Assembly: GCA_023418095.1 (NCBI GenBank)
Contig: JAEZDL010000248.1
Span: 1 to 7,907, forward strand
DNA from: Bacteroidota bacterium
GTDB taxonomy: Bacteria; Bacteroidota; Bacteroidia; Flavobacteriales_F; PHOS-HE28
Direction of reading: 5' to 3'
Length of the DNA stretch: 7,907 nucleotides
Made by a program: the position numbers and the translations under genes
The notes under the pieces: model-generated
The model's input: only the letters and a program-made list of their open reading frames with translations
The model's database searches: none
What the model was told of the DNA's origin: nothing
Shown here: positions 1 to 6,420 of the stretch, piece after piece
Layout: each line of letters starts with the position of its first letter
Numbering within the stretch: position 1 is the first letter of the stretch

Positions 1-1065
1 TTCCACCCGAGCGTGAACCTGAGCATCCTGAAATTCCTCGGTTTCGAGCAGACCTTCAAGAACAGCCTTACCACATTGCCGATGGGCGGCGGCAAGGGTG
101 GAAGCGATTTCGATCCAAAAGGAAAGAGCGCGAACGAGGTGATGCGTTTCTGCCAGAGCTTCATGACCGAATTGTGGCGGCACATCGGTGCGGATACCGA
201 CATCCCTGCGGGCGACATCGGCGTTGGTGCGCGCGAGATCGGTTTCATGTATGGCCAGGACAAGCGCCTGCGCAACGAATTCACCGGCGTGTTCACCGGA
301 AAAGGCCGCACTTGGGGAGGATCGCTGATCCGTCCGGAAGCGACCGGTTATGGCTGCGTGTATTTCGCTGAGGAGATGATGAAGCGCAACAAGACGAGCT
401 TCAAGGGAAAGACCGTAGTCGTGAGCGGAAGCGGCAACGTGGCGCAGTACGCGATCGAAAAGGCAACGCAGTTCGGCGGAAAAGTGGTGACAGCGAGTGA
501 CAGTGATGGCGCGATCTTCGATCCGAACGGGATCGATGGCGAAAAGCTCGCCTGGTTGATGGAATTGAAGAACGTACGTCGCGGCCGGATCGAGGAATAC
601 GCCAAGAAATTCAAGGGCGCGACCTATACGGCTGATGCCCGCTCGTGGGATGTGGCGAAAAAAGTCGACATCGCGCTGCCTTGTGCCACGCAGAACGAAT
701 TGGATCTGCGCAACGCGAAGGATCTTGTGAAGAAAGGTGTACAGTACGTTGCCGAAGGCGCGAACATGCCGAGCACTCCGGAGGCGATCGAGATCTTCCA
801 TGCGAACGGGATCCCATTCGCGCCAGGCAAGGCGAGCAACGCGGGCGGTGTTGCCACCAGCGGCCTGGAGATGAGCCAGAACAGTCTGCGTTTGAGCTGG
901 ACGCGCGAAGAAGTGGATCTGCGGTTGCACGAGATCATGAAGAGCATCCATTCTGCTTGCGTTCAACATGGCAGCGATGGAAAGAAGGTGAATTACGTAC
1001 TTGGTGCGAACATCGCGGGCTTCGTGAAAGTGGCCGACGCGATGCTGGAGCAAGGCGTGGTTTAA
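1..1065 (+). CDS. gdhA: NADP-type glutamate dehydrogenase, 5'-truncated by window edge
   Basis: Cytoplasmic enzyme that reductively aminates 2-oxoglutarate with ammonium to L-glutamate, usually with NADPH, linking carbon and nitrogen metabolism. The reading frame is open from base 1, so the 354 visible residues are the C-terminal part. Alignment from memory to the 447-residue E. coli GdhA puts the first residue near E. coli position 97, so roughly 95 N-terminal residues are missing. Visible signatures (numbered from base 1) are PMGGGKGG at 27-34 with the substrate-binding/catalytic Lys32, AGDIGVG at 70-76 with catalytic Asp72, the dinucleotide-fold motif GSGNVA at 143-148, and the highly conserved C-terminal segments ALPCATQNELD (225-235) and NAGGVATSGLEM (280-291). 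No frameshift or missing key residue is seen. NADP preference is inferred from overall similarity to hexameric bacterial GdhA. The GTG at base 13 is an internal valine codon, not the start. A strong terminator follows 20 bases after the stop, so the gene probably ends its transcription unit. Confidence 0.96.
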   Translation, partial: FHPSVNLSILKFLGFEQTFKNSLTTLPMGGGKGGSDFDPKGKSANEVMRFCQSFMTELWRHIGADTDIPAGDIGVGAREIGFMYGQDKRLRNEFTGVFTGKGRTWGGSLIRPEATGYGCVYFAEEMMKRNKTSFKGKTVVVSGSGNVAQYAIEKATQFGGKVVTASDSDGAIFDPNGIDGEKLAWLMELKNVRRGRIEEYAKKFKGATYTADARSWDVAKKVDIALPCATQNELDLRNAKDLVKKGVQYVAEGANMPSTPEAIEIFHANGIPFAPGKASNAGGVATSGLEMSQNSLRLSWTREEVDLRLHEIMKSIHSACVQHGSDGKKVNYVLGANIAGFVKVADAMLEQGVV

Positions 1066-1084
1066 GTTGGACCAACTCCGATCG

Positions 1085-1117
1085 GAAAGGCCGCGAATGT
1101 GCGGCCTTTCTCTTTTT
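1085..1117 (+). terminator. Rho-independent terminator of glutamate dehydrogenase gene
   Basis: A perfect 10-bp GC-rich stem (1085-1094 pairs with 1101-1110) encloses the 6-base loop GAATGT and is followed by TCTTTTT. It begins 20 bases after the dehydrogenase stop codon. Two identical palindromic octamers, CCGATCGG, flank it at 1078-1085 and 1118-1125 and could pair with each other outside the main stem. Confidence 0.93.
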
Positions 1118-1291
1118 CCGATCGGTGCATTCGTAGAGAGACAACTACGTATGCGGGGCGGCAGCGCGGCAGTGGCATCGGTGGAGTGGACCAGAACGTT
1201 CACACAGAAACCTGCGCCAATGCTGAAGGATCCGGCATCCCGATCGACTGGCACATGCTTGGACTGCGGCGCCAACACCGACCTCTTGAAC

Positions 1292-1717
1292 ATGAACACC
1301 ACCTCGCTCACCAACGGAACTGTCCGCATCGATCCAGCTGCGATCCAGAACGAACCTTACTTCACACAAGCTGATTACGATGAATTCCAAGCATTGATCG
1401 AATCCAAGATGGCCGAGGCACGCGCCACGCTCGATCTGCTTCACCAAACCCTTTTGCTCGATCGCTCCAACGGCACCGATGATACATATGCTTCATCGAA
1501 CATCCAGGAAGATGGGCAGGCCACCCTGGAACGGGAAGAAGCGGCCCGGATGGCCGATCGGCAGGAGAAATTCATCCAGCAATTGCAGGCCGCACTGATC
1601 CGCATACAGAACAAGACCTACGGGATCTGCCGGGCCACGGGAAAACCGATCGCGAAGGAACGCCTGCGCGCCGTGCCGCACGCGACCCTTTCGATCGCTG
1701 CGAAGACCGCCAACTGA
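1292..1717 (+). CDS. TraR/DksA-family transcriptional regulator with degenerate zinc finger
   Basis: A 141-residue protein of the DksA/TraR family, whose members bind in the secondary channel of RNA polymerase and, with ppGpp, modulate promoters such as those for rRNA. Residues about 25-105 are charged and helical, consistent with the paired helices of the DksA coiled coil; the NGTDDT stretch at 60-65 lies near the presumed tip. The zinc-finger region (about 108-138) reads KTYGICRATGKPI followed by RLRAVPHATLS. It keeps only Cys113 of the four cysteines of classical DksA, so zinc binding is doubtful; this one-cysteine form is common in Bacteroidota. I chose the ATG at 1292 because homologues begin a short distance before the helical part. 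The frame stays open upstream to 1067, but that extension overlaps the preceding terminator and looks non-coding. No clear Shine-Dalgarno sequence is present, as is usual in the phylum. A strong terminator follows, so the gene is probably monocistronic. Whether it responds to ppGpp cannot be read from the sequence. Confidence 0.87.
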   Translation: MNTTSLTNGTVRIDPAAIQNEPYFTQADYDEFQALIESKMAEARATLDLLHQTLLLDRSNGTDDTYASSNIQEDGQATLEREEAARMADRQEKFIQQLQAALIRIQNKTYGICRATGKPIAKERLRAVPHATLSIAAKTAN

Positions 1718-1733
1718 TCGAACAGTAGCACTG

Positions 1734-1770
1734 GAGACCTGTTGCATCACCGATGCAACAGGTCTCTTTT
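1734..1770 (+). terminator. Strong Rho-independent terminator after the DksA-like gene
   Basis: A perfect 15-bp inverted repeat (1734-1748 pairs with 1752-1766) has a 3-base loop ACC and is followed by TTTT and a further T-rich stretch. It starts 17 bases after the stop codon of the DksA-like gene. The opposite side has no T tract, so it should work mainly on the plus strand. Confidence 0.94.
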
Positions 1771-1911
1771 ATTTCTAGGATCCGATCAGGCCCCATCAAC
1801 TCCACACGACTTGGGGAAAGCGAGCTACACGCAAGAGATGGAGAATAACTGAATTCTTCAGCATTCACGCGGGTTCCGTTGCATCGGCCTGTGCTTTTCA
1901 ATGCGGTGTCC

Positions 1912-2202
1912 ATGATCACTACCAATATGCCCCAACTCGTTCAGCACCTTCGCATGCTGGGCGATGTACGCGTCCTTGATCGCAACGACAGCATCGTACT
2001 TCACGTCGAAAAACCGGTGAACATCGAACATGTGGACGATCTTGTTTGTGATGCGCTCTTCGCCGATCCGCTGTTGCGCGAAGAGGCCGAGGATCACTGG
2101 ACCATCAAGCTCTATAAGCGCGATGGATTGAGGCATGCGGGAGACCTGCGCGTGATCCCGAACGGGGATGCCAGCCGTTACGAGGTGCGGTACGACGCCT
2201 GA
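1912..2202 (+). CDS. Small protein of unknown function (96 aa)
   Basis: I do not recognise this family. From the ATG at 1912 it encodes 96 residues with no signal peptide or membrane segment, so it is probably cytoplasmic. Alternating hydrophobic and charged stretches (DVRVLDRNDSIVLHVE at 18-33; HWTIKLYKRDGLRH at 62-75; LRVIPNGDASRYEVRY at 79-94) suggest a small mixed alpha/beta fold with several beta strands and a helix around 37-60. The only cysteine is Cys46. In-frame alternatives are a TTG at 1879, a GTG at 1891 and an ATG at 1927; 1912 was taken as the first ATG. It lies 20 bases upstream of the DUF4421 gene on the same strand with no terminator between, so the two are likely cotranscribed. 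A 125-codon antisense ORF covers it, but the sense frame is favoured by its direction and spacing. No function is proposed. Confidence 0.62.
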   Translation: MITTNMPQLVQHLRMLGDVRVLDRNDSIVLHVEKPVNIEHVDDLVCDALFADPLLREEAEDHWTIKLYKRDGLRHAGDLRVIPNGDASRYEVRYDA

Positions 2203-2222
2203 TCCCGGTTGGTGTGATCCCC

Positions 2223-3350
2223 ATGGCATCGGCAAGGTGCATACTCGTGCTATTTGTGCTGATCCACGGGTTCGCCTCCCGCGCGCAGGATGAAAAGGAA
2301 GGGGAACTCGACAGTCTTTACGTGAAGGATCATTCCGAGATGCTCGGCGTGCGCCTTTTCACCAGCACCAAATACAACGCCCTTCGGATCGGGAACAAGA
2401 ATGATGACAACGATCTGATCTACCGGCCGACCAATCAATTCAATATCGGCGTTGGTGCGAGCTACAGGAAATTCACCCTGAACCTCGGCACGGGCATCCC
2501 GGGGTTGACCACCGCGCGCCGGGAGCGGTTCGGGCACAGCCGCTATCTTGATGCGCAGGCGAACATTTTCAGCCCCGAGCGTGCGACCAATCTTTTCCTT
2601 CAATTCTTCAAAGGATATCATATTCCGACGCATACGGAAGAACAGCTCGGGTGGCCCGGACAAGAGACGGAAAGGCCTTTCCGCGATGATATCGAGCAAT
2701 TCAATTTCGGGATCACCACGCTGCGCGTGTTCAATAGCAAGCGCTACAGCTATCGCGCGGCCTTCAACCAGGATGCATGGCAGCGGCGAAGCCAGGGATC
2801 ATGGCTCTTTGGCGGTTATGGTACTTATTACCGGTTGCGCGCGGATTCGTCGCTGGTGCCTTCCATGCTTTCCGGCCAGTTCACTGACAAGGCCGCCATC
2901 GATCGTGGTGATCTGATCGACCTTGGACCGATGGGCGGTTACGCATACACGCTGGTACTGAACCAGCATTTCTTCATCACGGGATCTGCCGCGGCCGGGG
3001 TTGGCCTGAGCATGCAATACCTCGAAACTGAACCTGTGGAGGCAGGGGTGCCGGACCATAAGGGCACCACCTGGGGGCCGGGCTGGCACCTGCAGTTCCG
3101 CGGCGGTATCGGTTATAACAGCGCGCGGGACCAGATCGGCATCACCTGGAACCACGAACACATCCATTATGTTCTGCAGACCCAGAACATGTTCGCGTGG
3201 AACGTGGGGAACATCCGGTTCAACATCGTGCACCGGTTCGACAAGAAAGTGGGATTCGTGGATCGGATCATGAAGAAGATCAAGCCCGATGCGCCGCCGG
3301 CACTTGAAGAGACCGTGCCTGCCGTGGAGGAAGTGGAGGAGGAAAATTGA
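2223..3350 (+). CDS. DUF4421-family outer-membrane beta-barrel protein
   Basis: A 375-residue probable outer-membrane protein. Residues 1-21 form a signal peptide (basic start, hydrophobic core ILVLFVLIHGFA, cleavage near SRA/QDE). Residues about 40-340 contain repeated amphipathic strands with alternating aromatic and small residues, such as NIGVGASYRKFTLNLG (74-89) and YRAAFNQDAWQRRSQGSW (177-194). These match my memory of DUF4421, a family found mostly in Bacteroidota and without an established function. The mature region has no cysteine. The last strand-like segment, NIRFNIVHRFD, ends near 340 and is followed by a basic stretch and an acidic, Pro/Glu-rich tail (about 355-375), which is unusual because many barrel proteins end at their last strand. 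The ATG at 2223 gives a compact signal peptide; a GTG nine bases earlier is also in frame. It probably forms an operon with the small gene just upstream. A porin, transport or structural role is only inference. Confidence 0.85.
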   Translation: MASARCILVLFVLIHGFASRAQDEKEGELDSLYVKDHSEMLGVRLFTSTKYNALRIGNKNDDNDLIYRPTNQFNIGVGASYRKFTLNLGTGIPGLTTARRERFGHSRYLDAQANIFSPERATNLFLQFFKGYHIPTHTEEQLGWPGQETERPFRDDIEQFNFGITTLRVFNSKRYSYRAAFNQDAWQRRSQGSWLFGGYGTYYRLRADSSLVPSMLSGQFTDKAAIDRGDLIDLGPMGGYAYTLVLNQHFFITGSAAAGVGLSMQYLETEPVEAGVPDHKGTTWGPGWHLQFRGGIGYNSARDQIGITWNHEHIHYVLQTQNMFAWNVGNIRFNIVHRFDKKVGFVDRIMKKIKPDAPPALEETVPAVEEVEEEN

Positions 3351-3382
3351 GCCGACGGCCTGAAGGTTGCAGATCCCAAGGC

Positions 3383-3532
3383 ATGGAAAAGAAAAGAAAG
3401 GACAGCGAAAAACCGACGTCGGAACCGCGGGAAGAGAAACACACCGGCATGCGATCGGAAGGCCCGGTGGATACACGCAAGGAAAGACCTGCAACGGATC
3501 GAACGCCTGAGACCGGTCCGGGTGGAGAATGA
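3383..3532 (+). CDS. Possible tiny hydrophilic protein (49 aa)
   Basis: A short frame from the ATG at 3383 encodes 49 residues made almost entirely of Lys, Arg, Glu, Pro, Thr and Gly, with no hydrophobic core, so any product would be disordered. The same frame can be extended to a TTG at 3347 (61 residues) that overlaps the TGA of the DUF4421 gene as TTGA, an arrangement that would allow translational coupling. The stop codon at 3530-3532 falls on the first bases of the hairpin at 3530-3563, as expected for a last gene before a terminator. Against it are the short length, the biased composition and the lack of any recognisable family. It may simply be a non-coding 3' region. Confidence 0.33.
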   Translation: MEKKRKDSEKPTSEPREEKHTGMRSEGPVDTRKERPATDRTPETGPGGE

Positions 3533-3563
3533 AGAAGGTTGATCCATGGATCGGCCTTCTTCA
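3530..3563. terminator. Hairpin between convergent genes, possible bidirectional terminator
   Basis: A perfect 9-bp stem, TGAAGAAGG (3530-3538) with CCTTCTTCA (3555-3563), is extended by two G-T pairs into a perfect 12-base palindrome, GATCCATGGATC (3541-3552). It lies between the plus-strand DUF4421 unit and the end of the minus-strand sugar dehydrogenase gene. There is no good T tract on either strand (TTCCTCC follows on the plus strand), so terminator function rests on its position and stem strength. Confidence 0.6.
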
Positions 3564-3582
3564 TTCCTCCGAACGATCTTGA

Positions 3583-5454
3583 TCAAGGTACCTGCTTCAC
3601 CTTGGTCTGCGTAGGCACCACACCACCTATATTCACGAGTATGTGATCGCGATCGTTGCCTGCTCCGGTGTAGCGAACCACGCCGTCCATGTTCACGTCC
3701 GACCGTGTGTAACCGGTCGCGGTGGCCGTGGGCGAGACGCCTCCGATCGTGGTAAGGATCCGATCACGATCATTATCCGTTCCGGAATATTTGATCGTGC
3801 CATCGCTGGAAACATCCCCGGCCCACAAAGCCGTCCATGAGCCCATTGTCTTGCGCGCACCGGTCCCGTAGGTCGCGGTCGATGCAACGCGCAGATCCAC
3901 CGTAACAGGCGAGGCGGAAAGAGCGATCGGTACCGCCGTCATCGCCGGAAGGTGATTGCGATGGCCCACGGCGACGAAATACGATCCCGGCGCCACATCG
4001 AAGGTGATCTCCGAGGTTCCGTTGCCCATCACAACTTCACCGTTCCTCAGCAGCAATCCCTGCCGGGTCGCAAGTATTTCGCCCTGGTCCTGCGTGGATC
4101 GCAGTTCCACCCTGATCCAATCCACCACGGCCGAACTACCTGTAACGGAAAGCACCGGACCGCTGGTGGATTCCCCGCCCCCGCCGGCCACCTGTGGGGC
4201 ACCGATCCCGGTATATGGTTCCTGCAGCGGCACCAATCCACCGGCCCGCAGCGCATCGCTCATGAGCCCGGCATTCTGGTCGAAAGGCCCCTCAAGGAAT
4301 ACTTTCAGATCGATCTGGACCGATCCCGCCGGAGCGGTTCCTTCAATGCGGTACACCTGGCCGTTGATCGTATTCGCCAGCCACAATTCACCGTTCGCAT
4401 CCTGCCCGAAAGTGGAAGGTCCGAACCCGTCACCGGGATGCAGCAATGCACTTGTCCAGTTCGTGCCGGAACCTTCCAGTGTGAAGATCTGGCCGTGGCA
4501 GAAATCGGAATACACGTATTTGCCGTAGAGATCCGGGATCGCCGATCCGCGGTAAACGAACCCGCCGATCACCGAACACCAACCGTCGGTCTGCGGATGC
4601 GACTGGATCGGGAAGTCGTATGCGCTCGATCCGGCGCACCCGGAACCATTGTATACCATGGGGCCTTCGTAGCAACGCCATCCGAAGTTCGCACCGCTGT
4701 GGTCACCGGCTGCCACGAGGTTGATCTCTTCATAGGTGCTCTGGCCAACATCGGCGATCCACACATCACCGGTAAGCGCGTCGAAACTGAAACGGAACGG
4801 ATTGCGCAGCCCGCTCGCCCAGATCTCCGGCAGGGCCAGCGACGGATCGCCATTGGCGTATGGATTATCCGAAGGGATGGAATATGGTGATCCGCTGTTC
4901 ACATCGATCCTGATCACCTTGCCCAAAGGCGAGGTCATGTCCTGAGCAGTCTGATCGGTGCCGCCATCACCCAACGGGAACCAGAGATGACCATCCGGGC
5001 CGAAGGCCAGATCGCCCCCATTGTGGTTCGTTGCCGGTTGTGCGACCGTATAGATGATCAGCTCGGAATTCGGATCGGCGACGTTGGGATCACCGGTTAC
5101 CGAGAACCGTGAGATGCGCGTGGAACCATTGCCCGAGCCATTGATGTAATTCACATAGAAATAGCCGTTGGATGCATATTGCGGATGGAACGTCATACCA
5201 AGAAGGCCCTGCTCACCCGATGTGGAATTCACCCGATCCGTAATGTCCAGGAAAGGTGTTGGGAGCACACTTCCATTGCCATCGATGATCCTGATCGTGC
5301 CTGCGCGTTCAACAACGAACATGCGCTGATCTCCTGCATTTGCCAGATCTGTCGGAGCATCGAAAGGCGGGCCCACGGGCTCCAATTCGATCACTTGCGC
5401 CTGAACAAGGAAAGGGGTGGCCACCATCGCGGCCAGGAATAAGGATCTTCTCAT
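3583..5454 (-). CDS. Secreted PQQ-dependent sugar dehydrogenase with dockerin-like C-terminal module
   Basis: A 623-residue exported protein. Residues 1-20 are a signal peptide (MRRSLFLAAM start, cleavage after VQA). Residues about 22-372 form a GSDH/YliI-type six-bladed propeller, the fold of soluble PQQ-dependent glucose and aldose dehydrogenases, which oxidise sugars to lactones outside the cytoplasmic membrane. Supporting motifs are NHNGGDLAFGPDGHLWFPLGDG (143-164), where His144 matches the catalytic base, and GLRNPFRFSFD (215-225), whose Arg-Asn pair matches the PQQ-site Arg. Cys261, Cys273, Cys293 and Cys319 could form disulfides. Residues about 380-525 are a beta-rich linker domain (LKVFLEGPFD, VVDWIRVELR, FVAVGHRNHLPAM). 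Residues 545-612 hold two dockerin-like repeats, each with an Asp-x-Asn/Ser-x-Asp-Gly start and an NDRD-x-IL end. No typical type-A T9SS tail is seen at the C-terminus. The ATG at 5454 was chosen over an open extension to 5595 because it places the signal peptide at the N-terminus. The substrate cannot be inferred, and some family members have no demonstrated sugar activity. Confidence 0.9.
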   Translation of the reverse strand: MRRSLFLAAMVATPFLVQAQVIELEPVGPPFDAPTDLANAGDQRMFVVERAGTIRIIDGNGSVLPTPFLDITDRVNSTSGEQGLLGMTFHPQYASNGYFYVNYINGSGNGSTRISRFSVTGDPNVADPNSELIIYTVAQPATNHNGGDLAFGPDGHLWFPLGDGGTDQTAQDMTSPLGKVIRIDVNSGSPYSIPSDNPYANGDPSLALPEIWASGLRNPFRFSFDALTGDVWIADVGQSTYEEINLVAAGDHSGANFGWRCYEGPMVYNGSGCAGSSAYDFPIQSHPQTDGWCSVIGGFVYRGSAIPDLYGKYVYSDFCHGQIFTLEGSGTNWTSALLHPGDGFGPSTFGQDANGELWLANTINGQVYRIEGTAPAGSVQIDLKVFLEGPFDQNAGLMSDALRAGGLVPLQEPYTGIGAPQVAGGGGESTSGPVLSVTGSSAVVDWIRVELRSTQDQGEILATRQGLLLRNGEVVMGNGTSEITFDVAPGSYFVAVGHRNHLPAMTAVPIALSASPVTVDLRVASTATYGTGARKTMGSWTALWAGDVSSDGTIKYSGTDNDRDRILTTIGGVSPTATATGYTRSDVNMDGVVRYTGAGNDRDHILVNIGGVVPTQTKVKQVP

Positions 5455-5762
5455 GGGTGGAATGAATGATCGGTAAGGTGGTGTCCGGGTGGTCAATGGA
5501 TATGCCGCCGCACCGTATCGCCCGCCATCACGGATCCCATTGCGATCTCCGGGAGCTTCCATGGGGAAGATCGGGTAATGCGGCCGCTCGATCATGTAGA
5601 ATTTGTTTCACGATAGCACCCCCATGCCTGTGCGCCTCCAAGACCTCCGAAATGGGCCATATTCATTGACTTGGCGTGATCGGACCTTCATTCCGACCCA
5701 CCCGATCGGCACAGCGGAACGCGTTTGGAAAGGGGCGACGGAAGAACAAAATCAAATCGAAA
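5455..5762. other. Divergent intergenic region (about 308 bp)
   Basis: This region separates the start of the minus-strand dehydrogenase gene from the start of the plus-strand lipoprotein gene and should hold both promoters. Open frames entering it from each side (to 5595 on the minus strand, to 5676 on the plus strand) show no coding character. A near match to the Bacteroidota -7 element (TAnnTTTG), TAGAATTTG at 5597-5605, has one extra base and no matching TTG at the expected upstream distance, so no promoter can be placed with confidence. The last 20 bases before the lipoprotein ATG are A-rich, which often replaces a Shine-Dalgarno sequence in this phylum. Confidence 0.5.
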
Positions 5763-6335
5763 ATGAACACCCCTTCCAAAACCTTGATGCTGGCAAGCGC
5801 TTTCGGCGTGAGCCTTCTATTCACAGCCTGCGCAAGCGAGCCTGAGGACAAGCAGGATCGTATGCAGGACAAGCAGGAGAATATCCAGGAGGACATGCGT
5901 GACGTGGACCTCGAGGATCGTGAGTCGTTCGAAAAGGACCGCCAGGACATTCTTCAGGATCTGCGCGACCTTCGTTCGGACATCAACGATGATCTCTCCG
6001 ATTCCGAAAAGAAATTGGCCGACAAGGATCTCGATGCTGAAGATCGCACCCGCCATGAGCGTTTGCGCACTGAGCTTACCCAGCAACGCCAGGTAGTTGA
6101 GGAGCAGATCCAGAAGGTAGAGAACGCGGACATGAACACCTGGACCCAGGTGCAGACCGACAGCCGCCGCACGCTGGATGACGCCAACATGTACTATGAT
6201 AAGGAAGAACTGAAGCGTCGCCGTGGTGACAATGTTGACCTGAATGACAATAACGACAACACCAACGCAGTGAAGGTGGATGGTGCAGTTGATATCAACG
6301 ACAAGGACAACAATGCCCACACGGACGATAAGTAA
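5763..6335 (+). CDS. Acidic coiled-coil lipoprotein of unknown function
   Basis: A 190-residue predicted lipoprotein. Residues 1-22 are a signal peptide with hydrophobic core LMLASAFGVSLLF and a lipobox-like LFTAC ending at Cys23, the likely lipidation site. After Cys23 the sequence ASEPED is acidic, resembling the acidic export signals that direct some Bacteroidota lipoproteins to the cell surface, so a surface location is possible. Residues about 29-121 are rich in Asp, Glu, Lys, Arg and Gln with heptad spacing, indicating a long helix or coiled coil; DKQDRMQ and DKQENIQ are consecutive seven-residue units. Residues about 155-190 form a low-complexity Asn/Asp tail (NDNNDNTN, NDKDNN). No enzyme motif is present. 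The ATG at 5763 was chosen because it puts the signal peptide at the N-terminus. A terminator follows the stop, so the gene is probably a single unit. A structural or stress-related envelope role is possible but unproven; I do not recognise a named family. Confidence 0.82.
   Translation: MNTPSKTLMLASAFGVSLLFTACASEPEDKQDRMQDKQENIQEDMRDVDLEDRESFEKDRQDILQDLRDLRSDINDDLSDSEKKLADKDLDAEDRTRHERLRTELTQQRQVVEEQIQKVENADMNTWTQVQTDSRRTLDDANMYYDKEELKRRRGDNVDLNDNNDNTNAVKVDGAVDINDKDNNAHTDDK
5845..5878 (+). repeat. Tandem 21-bp heptad repeat in lipoprotein gene
   Basis: The 13-base sequence AGGACAAGCAGGA occurs at 5845-5857 and again at 5866-5878, exactly 21 bases apart. The period equals seven codons, and the translated units DKQDRMQ and DKQENIQ are successive coiled-coil heptads, which suggests the helix grew by a heptad duplication. 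Confidence 0.75.
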
Positions 6336-6386
6336 GCTTGCTTGACCATTGCGGCCTGCACCGGTGGTGAAAGGCAGGCTGCACAG

Positions 6387-6420
6387 GAACGGCACCCATT
6401 GGGTGCCGTTCTTCTTTTTT
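6387..6420 (+). terminator. Rho-independent terminator of the lipoprotein gene
   Basis: An 11-bp perfect stem (6387-6397 pairs with 6401-6411, GAACGGCACCC with GGGTGCCGTTC) has an ATT loop and is followed by TTCTTTTTT. It lies 51 bases after the lipoprotein stop. Its T tract touches the stop codon of the minus-strand transporter gene at 6419-6421. The stem could also form on the minus strand, but no T tract follows it there. Confidence 0.92.

Noticed and set aside
1067..1291. Upstream in-frame extension of the DksA-like gene, including a CLDC motif that looks like a zinc ligand pair
   Set aside because: The extension starts within two bases of the previous stop and runs through a strong terminator. 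Family members start near the chosen ATG, and one Cys pair in an unsupported leader is likely chance.
1858..2235. 125-codon minus-strand ORF opposite the small protein gene
   Set aside because: It lies opposite a co-directional gene that is well spaced from the DUF4421 gene, has no recognisable domain, and would run against the surrounding plus-strand units. It is kept only as an alternative.
5455..5595. 47-codon N-terminal extension of the sugar dehydrogenase
   Set aside because: It would bury the signal peptide inside the protein. The ATG at 5454 gives a normal exported N-terminus.
5597..5605. TAGAATTTG as a Bacteroidota -7 promoter element
   Set aside because: It has one base too many between TA and TTTG, no TTG at the expected -33 distance, and lies about 160 bases before the lipoprotein start.
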